From assembly GCF_015550595.1 (NCBI RefSeq), contig NZ_JADNBB010000003.1, positions 146,174 to 210,173 on the forward strand: a stretch of DNA of 64,000 nt, in the 5' to 3' direction. The notes under the pieces are model-generated. The model ran no database searches. It saw only the letters and a list, made by a program, of their open reading frames with translations, and was not told where the DNA came from. Origin of the DNA: Parabacteroides goldsteinii. GTDB lineage: Bacteria; Bacteroidota; Bacteroidia; Bacteroidales; Tannerellaceae. Positions 9,631-17,528 of the stretch are shown piece after piece. How positions within the stretch are numbered: the stretch's first letter is position 1; each line of letters starts with the position of its first letter. Both the position numbers and the translations under genes were made by a program.

Positions 9631-11056
9631 ACTTTCTTGTTATTTTATTTTTTATGTATATTATTTCCTCCAAACGAAACAAATATCCTACAAATAAAAA
9701 GATAAAGACACCAACCAGTCCCCCTCCAAAGAGCTGTAAAAAGATATTTTGTACGACATTTATAAACAAATAGACTACTCCCCCCATCCCCACTGAGAGT
9801 AACAATACAGGAAATACTGTTTTTATCTGTAAAAAATATCCAGTATTAATTACCTTTTTCGCAAAATATACGATTATCACAAAATCAAGGATATTATATA
9901 GAACCAATCCCCAGCACAATATTCGAACTCCATAAGGAAGAGTTAACAATAAAATAACTACAGCTATCGATTTCTTTATAATTTCTGCTTTTAAGAAATA
10001 ATCTGAACGCCCTTTTACATTTAAAATATTATTATTTAGTACCAATATGGGATACCAAGCATAGGCTATACACAGAATAGACAATAGTCCGGCTGCTTCA
10101 ATCCATTTATCCGTAAGAATAAAAAGGATTAAAGGTTTGGACAAAACTGAAAGTAGAATCATTAATGGGAAAATAATAAAACAGGAAAAACGTAAATAAA
10201 GAGTGAAAGAGGCTTCCAATTGTTTATCATCATCCTGTATACTACATTGCATTGGATAAACAACCCGGCTTATTATACTTACAATATTTATAGAAGGAAA
10301 TTGAGCCAATGAATATGCACGGTTGTAATATCCCACATCAGAAGCCTTATAATATCGTCCAATAGCCAGGCTATAAAGATTTATATAAACAGTATGAAGT
10401 AAGCCCGATGCAAGTAATTTGGATCCGAAAGAAAACAGTTTTTTAAAAGAGTCCCAAGAAAATGTCCAGGAAGGACTCCATTTGGCATAAATCCATAAAA
10501 GCACCGTATTCAAAATATTATTTGTAATATTCTGAAAAATCAACGCCCAAACCCCTTGTCCGGTATAAGCAAGAAATAAGCCAACAATACCACTAATACA
10601 CACTGACGATAATGAAGCTTTCGCTTGACTCTTGAAATCAATCTGTATTGTCAGCTTTGCTCGTTGCACAATTGAAAATGCAGTAATAATTATGTTAATC
10701 CCTACCCACCTGGTAATTATTACTAATTGTTCTTCGTTATAAAAATCGGCGATAAGAGGTGACAGCAAATAAAGTAATAAGTAAACAAAAACAGATATTA
10801 CAACATTGAAATAAAAAACTGTACTATAATCTGTTTCCGAGCGATCTTTCTTTTGTATCAAAGCGTTGGCAAATCCACCATCTATAAAAGTTTGAGCGAT
10901 AGCCATAAAAATGCTCAGCATGGCAACCAGCCCATAATCTGAAGGTAGAAGTTGACGGGCAATAACGATACTTAACAGGAATTGAATCCCCTGCACAGAA
11001 AACCGCTCAATAGCACTCCAGAGCACACTCTTAGTAACTTGTTTTTTAACTGACAT
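9620..11056 (-). CDS. Wzx-type oligosaccharide flippase
   Basis: A 478-residue polytopic protein with 12-14 predicted hydrophobic spans. The N-terminus (SVLWSAIERFSVQGIQF, then VIARQLLPSDYGLVAM and FIDGGFANALIQKKD) is the signature region of the polysaccharide-transport branch of the MOP superfamily (RfbX/Wzx/TuaB). It would flip undecaprenyl-linked repeat units to the periplasmic face. This fits a Wzx/Wzy pathway together with the polymerase-like fragment at the left edge. It lies 11 bp downstream of the asparagine-synthetase-like gene in the same operon. Confidence 0.88.
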   Translation of the reverse strand: MSVKKQVTKSVLWSAIERFSVQGIQFLLSIVIARQLLPSDYGLVAMLSIFMAIAQTFIDGGFANALIQKKDRSETDYSTVFYFNVVISVFVYLLLYLLSPLIADFYNEEQLVIITRWVGINIIITAFSIVQRAKLTIQIDFKSQAKASLSSVCISGIVGLFLAYTGQGVWALIFQNITNNILNTVLLWIYAKWSPSWTFSWDSFKKLFSFGSKLLASGLLHTVYINLYSLAIGRYYKASDVGYYNRAYSLAQFPSINIVSIISRVVYPMQCSIQDDDKQLEASFTLYLRFSCFIIFPLMILLSVLSKPLILFILTDKWIEAAGLLSILCIAYAWYPILVLNNNILNVKGRSDYFLKAEIIKKSIAVVILLLTLPYGVRILCWGLVLYNILDFVIIVYFAKKVINTGYFLQIKTVFPVLLLSVGMGGVVYLFINVVQNIFLQLFGGGLVGVFIFLFVGYLFRLEEIIYIKNKITRKYVS

Positions 11057-11067
11057 TTTACCCTTAT

Positions 11068-12870
11068 TTATTTCAAAACATTCTTATTATCCTCCCCCTT
11101 AACAAATCGTTCCCACCAGATAGCTAAAGTTAGTAAATTGAAATACTGGATCGCTTTATTCTGTTTGTACCAGAACCAGTTACCATCTTCGTGTACTTCC
11201 TTATCATATTGTCTTATAAATACTTCAACTACATTTCGATCAAGAAACGTATCAAACATAGAAGAGTTCATGATATAATCGGCTACCTTGGATCGTTGAA
11301 GATCATTCTTAAAAAACAATGGCATCGGAGCAAAACCGCCTTGTTTCTTTTTGGATGTTATTACTTCAGGCAGCATGGGTTTATAATGATATTTCAATAA
11401 ATATTTTGCAGTAGCATGCCCTTTAGCTATATCAGTTACATTCCCCCCCTTACATTTATATTTTACAGGCAACTTTTGTAAAAATTGATACAAATCAAGA
11501 TCCATGTATGGAAATGTAATTCTATTATCAAACATTTCCGCCATTCTGGTAGCTTTAAATAATATCACCTGATTTATAATCTTTTCCAAATCCGTTTTAT
11601 ATGCATGCTGAACATAGAGATGTTCAAAACTACGGATATCCGGCTCGATTGTATCAGGGGTACTCAAAAAAGACTTTTCCTGTAACATCTCTTTCAAACG
11701 AAAGTCCGGGAACCCAAACAAGTCTCCCTGAAGAATATTCAGTACTTTATCCAAATGAAACCGAACACGGTAAAAATAATTATTCTTATCGAAGCCCGAC
11801 TGGCATAATAAACGATAAACAAGCTGCATAAGCGGAGCCATCTTATACTTGGAAATAAGATAATGAAGAGCGACTTCACGACCGGAAGTTCCAAAATATT
11901 GATCACTGCCATCTCCTCCCAGAATAATCTCCGGTTTATTATCACCGATTAACTTCATTGCTGCATAGTTTACCATTAATCCACCTTCAACAAAAGGATC
12001 ACCCAGATGTGCAACAATATCGGGTAACCCGGAAAGTTCACTACCATCAATCTCATATTCGGTGTGTATAGTACCAAAAGTATCAGACATACAACGTGCC
12101 AAAGGTAATTCTGTCCAGTTATCTCCCTTGAATCCTATGGAAAAAGAACGAATATTACCAGCATATATATTACGCAATGCAGCCAGATTACATCCGGAGT
12201 CATATCCTCCACTCAATAAGATACCAACATCTTGTTTATTGTCAATACGTTTTTTAATCGCTTTTATATGCAAACGACCATATTCTTCTGCCAGTTCATT
12301 TAGATCTCCATCACTCAAAACCGGCATAATATCATCGGTACAATACAAATTCTCTACCTTCTGTTTACCTTCTTTATATATCAGTATTTCTCCTCCACCA
12401 AGTTTATGTACACCTTTCACTGCTGAAAAAGGCGTTGCAATATAGCCTATATTAAGGAAACGGCTTAGTGCCTGAAAGTCCGGTTCAGTGATAAATCCAT
12501 CTGTTTCCTGCAACAGAGATAATGAAGAGGCAAAATAACGATCAGTGTAATAGACCGGTTTACTCGTCCCATGATGGTCACGGGCTATAAGAATGTCTCT
12601 GCCTTCTTGTATCATCAATGTATATGATCCATCTGCCTTTGCTAATCCTTTCAAACCGTATATTTCATATAATTCGGAAATCACTTCGGCATCTGACTGA
12701 TCAGATGTATAGCCTAAGACTTTCTTATTATACAGAACACCCCAAAAGTATATCTCAACTTTTTTATTCTTATAAACAGAGCAGGATTCGTCATATATAA
12801 TATGACCATAAGTCTTTGACAAATATTTTTGTGGAAAGACTCCTTTATTTTCAAATTTACCGATAAACAT
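11068..12870 (-). CDS. Asparagine synthetase-like protein lacking Cys2
   Basis: A 600-residue homologue of AsnB-type enzymes with an N-terminal Ntn-hydrolase-like domain (1-170) and a C-terminal synthetase domain. The ATP-pyrophosphatase PPi loop SGGYDS is intact at residues 220-225, and GGDGSDQYFG and the FPYMDLDL region are present. The N-terminus reads MFIGKF, so the catalytic Cys2 of glutamine amidotransferases is replaced by Phe. It therefore cannot use glutamine by the usual mechanism; it may use free ammonia or another amine, or form a different amide as beta-lactam synthetase does. Its place between a GT2 and a flippase points to amidation of a uronic-acid or amino-acid substituent of the polysaccharide (inference). 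Confidence 0.8.
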   Translation of the reverse strand: MFIGKFENKGVFPQKYLSKTYGHIIYDESCSVYKNKKVEIYFWGVLYNKKVLGYTSDQSDAEVISELYEIYGLKGLAKADGSYTLMIQEGRDILIARDHHGTSKPVYYTDRYFASSLSLLQETDGFITEPDFQALSRFLNIGYIATPFSAVKGVHKLGGGEILIYKEGKQKVENLYCTDDIMPVLSDGDLNELAEEYGRLHIKAIKKRIDNKQDVGILLSGGYDSGCNLAALRNIYAGNIRSFSIGFKGDNWTELPLARCMSDTFGTIHTEYEIDGSELSGLPDIVAHLGDPFVEGGLMVNYAAMKLIGDNKPEIILGGDGSDQYFGTSGREVALHYLISKYKMAPLMQLVYRLLCQSGFDKNNYFYRVRFHLDKVLNILQGDLFGFPDFRLKEMLQEKSFLSTPDTIEPDIRSFEHLYVQHAYKTDLEKIINQVILFKATRMAEMFDNRITFPYMDLDLYQFLQKLPVKYKCKGGNVTDIAKGHATAKYLLKYHYKPMLPEVITSKKKQGGFAPMPLFFKNDLQRSKVADYIMNSSMFDTFLDRNVVEVFIRQYDKEVHEDGNWFWYKQNKAIQYFNLLTLAIWWERFVKGEDNKNVLK

Positions 12871-12876
12871 AGATTA

Positions 12877-14040
12877 TTATTTTACTCCGTGAGATGTATG
12901 AATGAATTTTTTATTAGCACCTTTTAAACGAAACAAATTACAAAACATCAGTAAAAAGGAATAAGGTAATTCAAATAAGGCTACAAATAACCTTTTATTT
13001 AATAAGGTTCTAGGAATAGCTAAAAATAGAGCTAACACCAGAATCAAGAATAATATCCACCATTTTAATGCTATGGTCCATTTGATAAAAGAGAAGACTA
13101 AGGATATTATAAAAATAACCCCCAACAATATTATTCGGGGAATACTCATTTGTTGAAAGACTTTATCACAAAAATCCCAGTTACCCTTTTTTATAGCATT
13201 CGGAACGTCTGCTATAAATTCCACCAAATAGTGTAACTGCGCCGATAACCAACGACGTCGTTGATCAGAAAAATTTGCATGACTTTGAACTTTCTCATCC
13301 AATACATCAACATCCTGTAAGTAATAGATCTTTTCACCCTCTTTTATTAAAGACAATTCCAATGCCCTGTCAAATCCTCCCACGGCATTTATTGAAAGCA
13401 TAATCTCCTTAAATAAAGTATAATTGAATGCCATGCCCGAACCGATCAAAGCTGCAGATAATCCCATGGTAGCATGTCCCAATCTAAAAATACTATTATT
13501 AATTTCTTCACTGACTGCATCCAAAACAGATAAGTTTGTATTCAAATTCTTTGCTTTACGATGTGCCTGAACGATCCTAACCCCAGGAGTCGAAAAAAAG
13601 TTATTGATATTTTGCAGGAAGTCAGCATAGATCACGTTATCGGCATCCAATACTACTGCTATATCGTAAAGATCACCGATTTGGTCCATTGCAAAGTTTA
13701 GAGCTTTGGCTTTAGTGCTATTTTCAAAATGGACATTTACCAACTTAACCGGAAGAGACGACAATATCTGATCGGTACCCTCTTTCATCCGGTCTGAGAT
13801 AACCACAATATCGTATTTATCGGTTGGATAATTCTGATTCATACAAGACGCAACACATTCCATAATAACCCGATCCTCTTTGTAGGCAGGAATCAAAATT
13901 GCAATCCGCTTTGTAACAGAAGATAAAGAGCTATTCCGTTCCAAATGCAGATGAGAAACAATACTGAACATTAGTAAATAAACAACGTTCAGAACAGCTA
14001 CTACAAATAAAATTATTTCTAACCAATGCAACACCACCAT
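12877..14040 (-). CDS. Membrane glycosyltransferase family 2 (QxxRW type), paralogue
   Basis: A 387-residue protein laid out like the plus-strand GT2 at 293: an N-terminal span (about 5-28), the GT-A domain with AILIPAYKEDRVIMECV, the DAD motif (VVLDADNVIY), and QRRRW in DQRRRWLSAQ, then C-terminal spans at about 300-375. Long stretches are the same as in the other copy (LDAVSEEINNSIF, ALIGSGMAF), so the two arose by duplication or share a recent ancestor. It is the first gene of the minus-strand operon, 6 bp ahead of the asparagine-synthetase-like gene, and is preceded by a good promoter at 14072. Confidence 0.85.
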   Translation of the reverse strand: MVVLHWLEIILFVVAVLNVVYLLMFSIVSHLHLERNSSLSSVTKRIAILIPAYKEDRVIMECVASCMNQNYPTDKYDIVVISDRMKEGTDQILSSLPVKLVNVHFENSTKAKALNFAMDQIGDLYDIAVVLDADNVIYADFLQNINNFFSTPGVRIVQAHRKAKNLNTNLSVLDAVSEEINNSIFRLGHATMGLSAALIGSGMAFNYTLFKEIMLSINAVGGFDRALELSLIKEGEKIYYLQDVDVLDEKVQSHANFSDQRRRWLSAQLHYLVEFIADVPNAIKKGNWDFCDKVFQQMSIPRIILLGVIFIISLVFSFIKWTIALKWWILFLILVLALFLAIPRTLLNKRLFVALFELPYSFLLMFCNLFRLKGANKKFIHTSHGVK

Positions 14041-14071
14041 ATTTTATAAATTTACAAAAACGCAAGAGCTG

Positions 14072-14105
14072 CAAAAATAATAAAATCCAGAACACAAAAA
14101 CCAAA
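14072..14105 (-). promoter_or_regulatory. Promoter of the minus-strand polysaccharide operon
   Basis: On the minus strand TATTTTTG (14072-14079) fits the Bacteroidetes -7 consensus TAnnTTTG. A TTTG at 14102-14105 lies 22 bp upstream as the -33 element. The operon's first start codon is at 14040. The AT-rich region makes chance matches likely, so confidence is moderate. Confidence 0.5.
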
Positions 14106-14143
14106 AACACGTTATTTTTCATAGTCTTTTAAAAAATTCTTTA

Positions 14144-14177
14144 TTTGATGAATTGTTATAAAACTTTATTATATTTG
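14144..14177 (+). promoter_or_regulatory. Promoter of the GT2 gene at 14214
   Basis: TATATTTG at 14170-14177 is a perfect TAnnTTTG -7 element with TTTG at 14144-14147, 22 bp upstream. Transcription would start near 14184. This rules against an ATG at 14148 or a TTG at 14145 as the start of the downstream gene and supports ATG 14214. Confidence 0.6.
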
Positions 14178-14213
14178 CAAACTATAAAAATATATTTATA
14201 TCAAAATATCAGT

Positions 14214-15395
14214 ATGGATTCATTTTATCTGACTATTAAGTACTTATTCTGGATAGGAATATTTATCGTTTTCTACACATATCTCGGATATGGTATATTA
14301 TTATATACATTAGTACGGATAAAAGAAGTATTTCATAAACCGGTCAGATACGATTTAACAGATCCACTCCCCGAAGTAACCCTCTTCATTGCCGCATACA
14401 ATGAAGAGGATATTGTTGCGGCCAAGATGAAGAACTGTCATGCTCTCTCCTATCCTGTCGACAAACTAAAAATAGTTTGGGTGACCGACGGCTCAAACGA
14501 TCATACGAATGAATACCTGAAAAAATATCCGGAAGTAACCGTACTCTTTCAACCGGAACGCAGAGGAAAGACAGCTGCACTAAACCGTGGAATACAGCAT
14601 GTGACCACTCCTTATGTTGTTTTCACAGACGCCAATACAATGTTGAATGCTGATGCGATCACAGAGATCGTCCGTCAATTCTCCAATCCAAAAGTCGGTT
14701 GCGTAGCGGGAGAAAAAAGAGTTGAAACGGCAACCGCACAAGGTGCAACTGCCGGAGAAGGAATCTATTGGAAATATGAATCAGCATTGAAAGCACTGGA
14801 TTATCGATTATACTCCGCTGTAGGAGCTGCCGGCGAACTATTTGCCGTACGAACTGAACTATTTGAACAAATGCCGCCCGACACACTCCTGGATGATTTC
14901 ATCCTCTCTCTCCGTATTGCACAGAAAGGATATAAAATCGCTTATTGCAAAGAAGCTTACGCAACTGAGACTGCATCATTGAATATGAAGGAAGAAGAAA
15001 AGCGTAAAATACGCATTGCTGCAGGCGGTTTGCAATCAGTATGGCGTTTACGGAGCTTGTTTAACATATTCCGTTACGGCACATTGAGCTTCCAGTTCAT
15101 AAGCCACCGGGTCTTACGATGGACCATTACACCGATTGTCTTATTCCTGTTAATCCCTTTAAATATAATATTAACATGTAAGAGTGAGTTTACATATATA
15201 TTTTTACTACTTTTACAAGTCGCATTCTATATAATGGCTTATGCAGGCTATTTGTTGGAGCGGCGAAACTTGCGGAATAAACTGCTTTTCATTCCTTATT
15301 ACTTTTCTTTTATGAATATAAATGTCATAAGAGGATTTTTCTATTTAGCTGGAAATAAAGGGAATGGGGCCTGGGAAAAAGCAAAGAGAATATAA
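14214..15395 (+). CDS. Membrane glycosyltransferase family 2
   Basis: With the start at 14214 the protein has 393 residues: an N-terminal span (IKYLFWIGIFIVFYTYLGYGILLY), a GT-A domain and three C-terminal spans. The catalytic part has VTLFIAAYNEEDIVAAK, WVTDGSNDHT and FTDANTML at the DxD position, plus LDDFILSLRIAQKGY, whose Asp pair matches the catalytic-base region of poly-N-acetylglucosamine and cellulose synthase relatives. It is transcribed away from the minus-strand polysaccharide operon, so it may act in the same pathway as a separately regulated transferase. An in-frame extension to 14145 exists but overlaps the likely promoter. Confidence 0.82.
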   Translation: MDSFYLTIKYLFWIGIFIVFYTYLGYGILLYTLVRIKEVFHKPVRYDLTDPLPEVTLFIAAYNEEDIVAAKMKNCHALSYPVDKLKIVWVTDGSNDHTNEYLKKYPEVTVLFQPERRGKTAALNRGIQHVTTPYVVFTDANTMLNADAITEIVRQFSNPKVGCVAGEKRVETATAQGATAGEGIYWKYESALKALDYRLYSAVGAAGELFAVRTELFEQMPPDTLLDDFILSLRIAQKGYKIAYCKEAYATETASLNMKEEEKRKIRIAAGGLQSVWRLRSLFNIFRYGTLSFQFISHRVLRWTITPIVLFLLIPLNIILTCKSEFTYIFLLLLQVAFYIMAYAGYLLERRNLRNKLLFIPYYFSFMNINVIRGFFYLAGNKGNGAWEKAKRI

Positions 15396-15454
15396 TAAGA
15401 AAAATATTTCTAAAATGCGATAATGAAAACCTCTGTAAATTCAAACATTATTAA

Positions 15455-15462
15455 TACATTTG
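15455..15462 (+). promoter_or_regulatory. -7 element for the receiver-kinase gene
   Basis: TACATTTG matches TAnnTTTG and lies 43 bp before the ATG at 15505. No convincing -33 TTTG is seen at the right distance. Confidence 0.45.
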
Positions 15463-15504
15463 TGTGCTGATAGTGATTGAATATCAAGAAAAGTGTAAAT
15501 TAAT

Positions 15505-16623
15505 ATGGATAATTTAGCATCAGAGTATACTGTATTGATCGTAGACGATGTTCCAACCAACGTCATGTTAGTACAGGCTATATTAAAAAAAGAAGGATAT
15601 ACACTATTGACCTGTGACAGCGGCGCCAAAGCTCTTCGCATTGCTCATGACAAACATCCCAATCTCATACTACTAGATATCATGATGCCGGAAATGGACG
15701 GATACGAGGTATTACAACACCTCAAGAGCGCCCCGGACACCAATGATATTCCTGTAATAATCATGTCTGCACTTAGTGATATGCAGAGTATAGTGAAAGG
15801 ATACCAGTTAGGAGCTACCGAATATGTCACAAAACCCTTCCAAAGAGAAGAACTGGTCAAACGCGTTGCCCACCGTTATGAACTATTTAGTATTAAACGC
15901 ATAAAACAGGAACTGGAAAATACAATCGAATCACGCGATACACTCTATTCTGTTATAGCACATGATCTTCGTTCTCCACTCGGTTCTTTGAAAATGATGA
16001 ATAACGCTATCCTTATGATGGTAGACAAGAGCCAAGTCAGCCCTGAAGTATTCGAAATGCTTCAGATGATGAATAAAACATCAGAAGAGATTTTCCTCCT
16101 GCTTGACAACTTGTTGAAATGGGCAAAGAACCGCCTGAAAAAGCAGAACATATATAAACAAGAGGCTGATATCAACAGCTTGGTTTCCAGTACCGCTGAA
16201 ATTTACATTCCGATGGCTGCCCAAAAAGGCGTTAGCCTGCAGTTGATAAATGTAGATAAGGAACTGGTAGGTTCTGTCGATATAGACATGATAAAGACAG
16301 TGGTCAGAAACCTTATTTCAAACGCGATCAAGTTTAGTTTCGAAGGAGGCACAATTGAAGTTTCGACTAGTATTGAAGGTAATAATGTAATTGTCAGCGT
16401 AAAAGACTCCGGTAAAGGAATTAAGAAAGAAGACCAGGAGAAATTGCTGAAAGCCAACACGCATTTTACCTCTTACGGAACAAACAACGAAAAAGGTTCG
16501 GGATTGGGATTGATGCTTTGTAAAGACTTCGTGGAACTGCATGATGGTAAATTATGGTTCGAGTCGGAGGAAGGTAAAGGTTCAACTTTCTTATTCTCCC
16601 TTAAAGCATTGAATAAAGAATAA
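15505..16623 (+). CDS. Receiver-histidine kinase protein (REC-HisKA-HATPase)
   Basis: A 372-residue cytoplasmic signalling protein. Residues 1-125 are a CheY-like receiver with the phospho-acceptor Asp 57 in LILLDIMMPEMDGY, and a conserved Thr/Ser and Lys (YVTKPF). Residues about 143-210 are the dimerisation/phosphoacceptor domain with the H-box VIAHDLRSPLGS (His near 153). The C-terminal ATPase domain has the N-box NLISNAIKFS, G1 box DSGKGI and G2 box GSGLGLML. There is no sensor or membrane segment, so its input probably arrives by phosphotransfer to the receiver. No response regulator gene is adjacent. It stands alone and ends in a strong hairpin terminator. Confidence 0.9.
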   Translation: MDNLASEYTVLIVDDVPTNVMLVQAILKKEGYTLLTCDSGAKALRIAHDKHPNLILLDIMMPEMDGYEVLQHLKSAPDTNDIPVIIMSALSDMQSIVKGYQLGATEYVTKPFQREELVKRVAHRYELFSIKRIKQELENTIESRDTLYSVIAHDLRSPLGSLKMMNNAILMMVDKSQVSPEVFEMLQMMNKTSEEIFLLLDNLLKWAKNRLKKQNIYKQEADINSLVSSTAEIYIPMAAQKGVSLQLINVDKELVGSVDIDMIKTVVRNLISNAIKFSFEGGTIEVSTSIEGNNVIVSVKDSGKGIKKEDQEKLLKANTHFTSYGTNNEKGSGLGLMLCKDFVELHDGKLWFESEEGKGSTFLFSLKALNKE

Positions 16624-16650
16624 ATACCATTCAATATAGAAAAGAAATTG

Positions 16651-16683
16651 AAAAAGGGAATGTATTCGTTACATTCCCTTTTT
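16651..16683. terminator. Bidirectional intrinsic terminator
   Basis: A perfect 14-bp inverted repeat (16651-16664 with 16670-16683, loop TTCGT) has an A-run on one side and a T-run on the other. It can therefore end both the kinase transcript and the convergent GNAT transcript. The right arm overlaps the last codons of the GNAT gene, whose stop is at 16669. Confidence 0.85.
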
Positions 16684-17205
16684 CATTACTATCACATTCA
16701 GATCGGAAGCGAATTTCTTATATTCAGAGGCGGTCATCTCACCTTCCGTAGATAAAACAACTAACGAATGATCCGGATATTCACTTCTGTAAGCCGGATG
16801 AATATGCGGAAACGGATTTTCCACAAATCCATACGACTGATAAAAACGTAACCGGGCTGCAGATATACTATCCACCACAGGGTCTATCTCCAATAGTACA
16901 CGTCCACCCTCCTGCTCTATCAGATTTTTCAGGATCAATCCACCCAAACCTTTACCACGCTCATTCGGATGAATAGCGAAATGCTCCACATATATATAAC
17001 CATCAAATCTCCAATAAGCGATAAAGCCTTGCAAGAAACCGGTATTCTTACCGACATAACAATCCAGATAAAAGCGGCTATCCGCAAAAGCATCCTTCTG
17101 CTGCACTTCAGTCCGTTGTTCAAAGACAGGAAAACTAACATCATATATCTCCCTGAATGCTTTATACAGCAATGCATCCGTTGTTGTTATTCTTACAATC
17201 TCCAT
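16669..17205 (-). CDS. GNAT family N-acetyltransferase
   Basis: A 178-residue protein with the GNAT fold. The acetyl-CoA pyrophosphate-binding motif is RGKGLG at residues 83-88, preceded by the strand YIYVEHFAIHP and followed by helix LGGLILKNLIEQE. The substrate is unknown. The C-terminal 45 residues beyond the core are hydrophilic. A -7 element TATCTTTG on the minus strand at 17233-17240 lies 28 bp before the start, so the gene is probably monocistronic. Its 3' end is embedded in the shared terminator. Confidence 0.82.
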   Translation of the reverse strand: MEIVRITTTDALLYKAFREIYDVSFPVFEQRTEVQQKDAFADSRFYLDCYVGKNTGFLQGFIAYWRFDGYIYVEHFAIHPNERGKGLGGLILKNLIEQEGGRVLLEIDPVVDSISAARLRFYQSYGFVENPFPHIHPAYRSEYPDHSLVVLSTEGEMTASEYKKFASDLNVIVMKKGM

Positions 17206-17232
17206 ACGATTCTTTTTTTATTTAAGCAGGCA

Positions 17233-17240
17233 CAAAGATA
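17233..17240 (-). promoter_or_regulatory. -7 element for the GNAT gene
   Basis: The minus strand reads TATCTTTG, an exact TAnnTTTG match, 28 bp upstream of the start codon. No clear -33 motif is seen. Confidence 0.5.
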
Positions 17241-17310
17241 AAGCTTATGACAAACTAATCAATAAGTCACTACTTATTATATGAAAAGAAGGGACTTATT
17301 GTTGCTATGA

Positions 17311-17398
17311 TGTACACCCTGGCCGACTACCCTGTACAGGCTGATAAACCGGGGTGTACAGGATAATCGTCCAGGATGTACAGGGTAACGATAGTAGG
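17311..17398. repeat. 22-bp tandem array with TGTACA palindromes
   Basis: The palindrome TGTACA occurs at 17311, 17333, 17355 and 17377, exactly 22 bp apart. The second copy extends to the 10-bp palindrome CCTGTACAGG. In three of four units the core is followed by GG; the remaining bases vary between units. The array fills the centre of the 323-bp gap between the TolC-like gene (ending at 17529) and the GNAT start. The rest of that gap holds only the terminator at 17459 and the GNAT -7 element. It has no coding potential. Confidence 0.85.
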
Positions 17399-17458
17399 TC
17401 GGGACTCTTGAACTAATTGATAGTATGCTTTACTCTAAAAGGGAAGGACGTAAACAAT

Positions 17459-17497
17459 AAAAAAAGCGGCTACCGGGTTGTATTTCCCGATCGCCGC
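17459..17497 (-). terminator. Terminator of RND efflux operon 1
   Basis: Read on the minus strand, GCGGC and GCCGC arms (17466-17470 and 17493-17497) enclose an inner CGGG/CCCG pairing and are followed by seven T (17459-17465). It lies 32-70 bp downstream of the TolC-like stop codon. Confidence 0.75.
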
Positions 17498-17528
17498 CTT
17501 TTGCGTTTCCTGTATATCCGGTCGTTTG

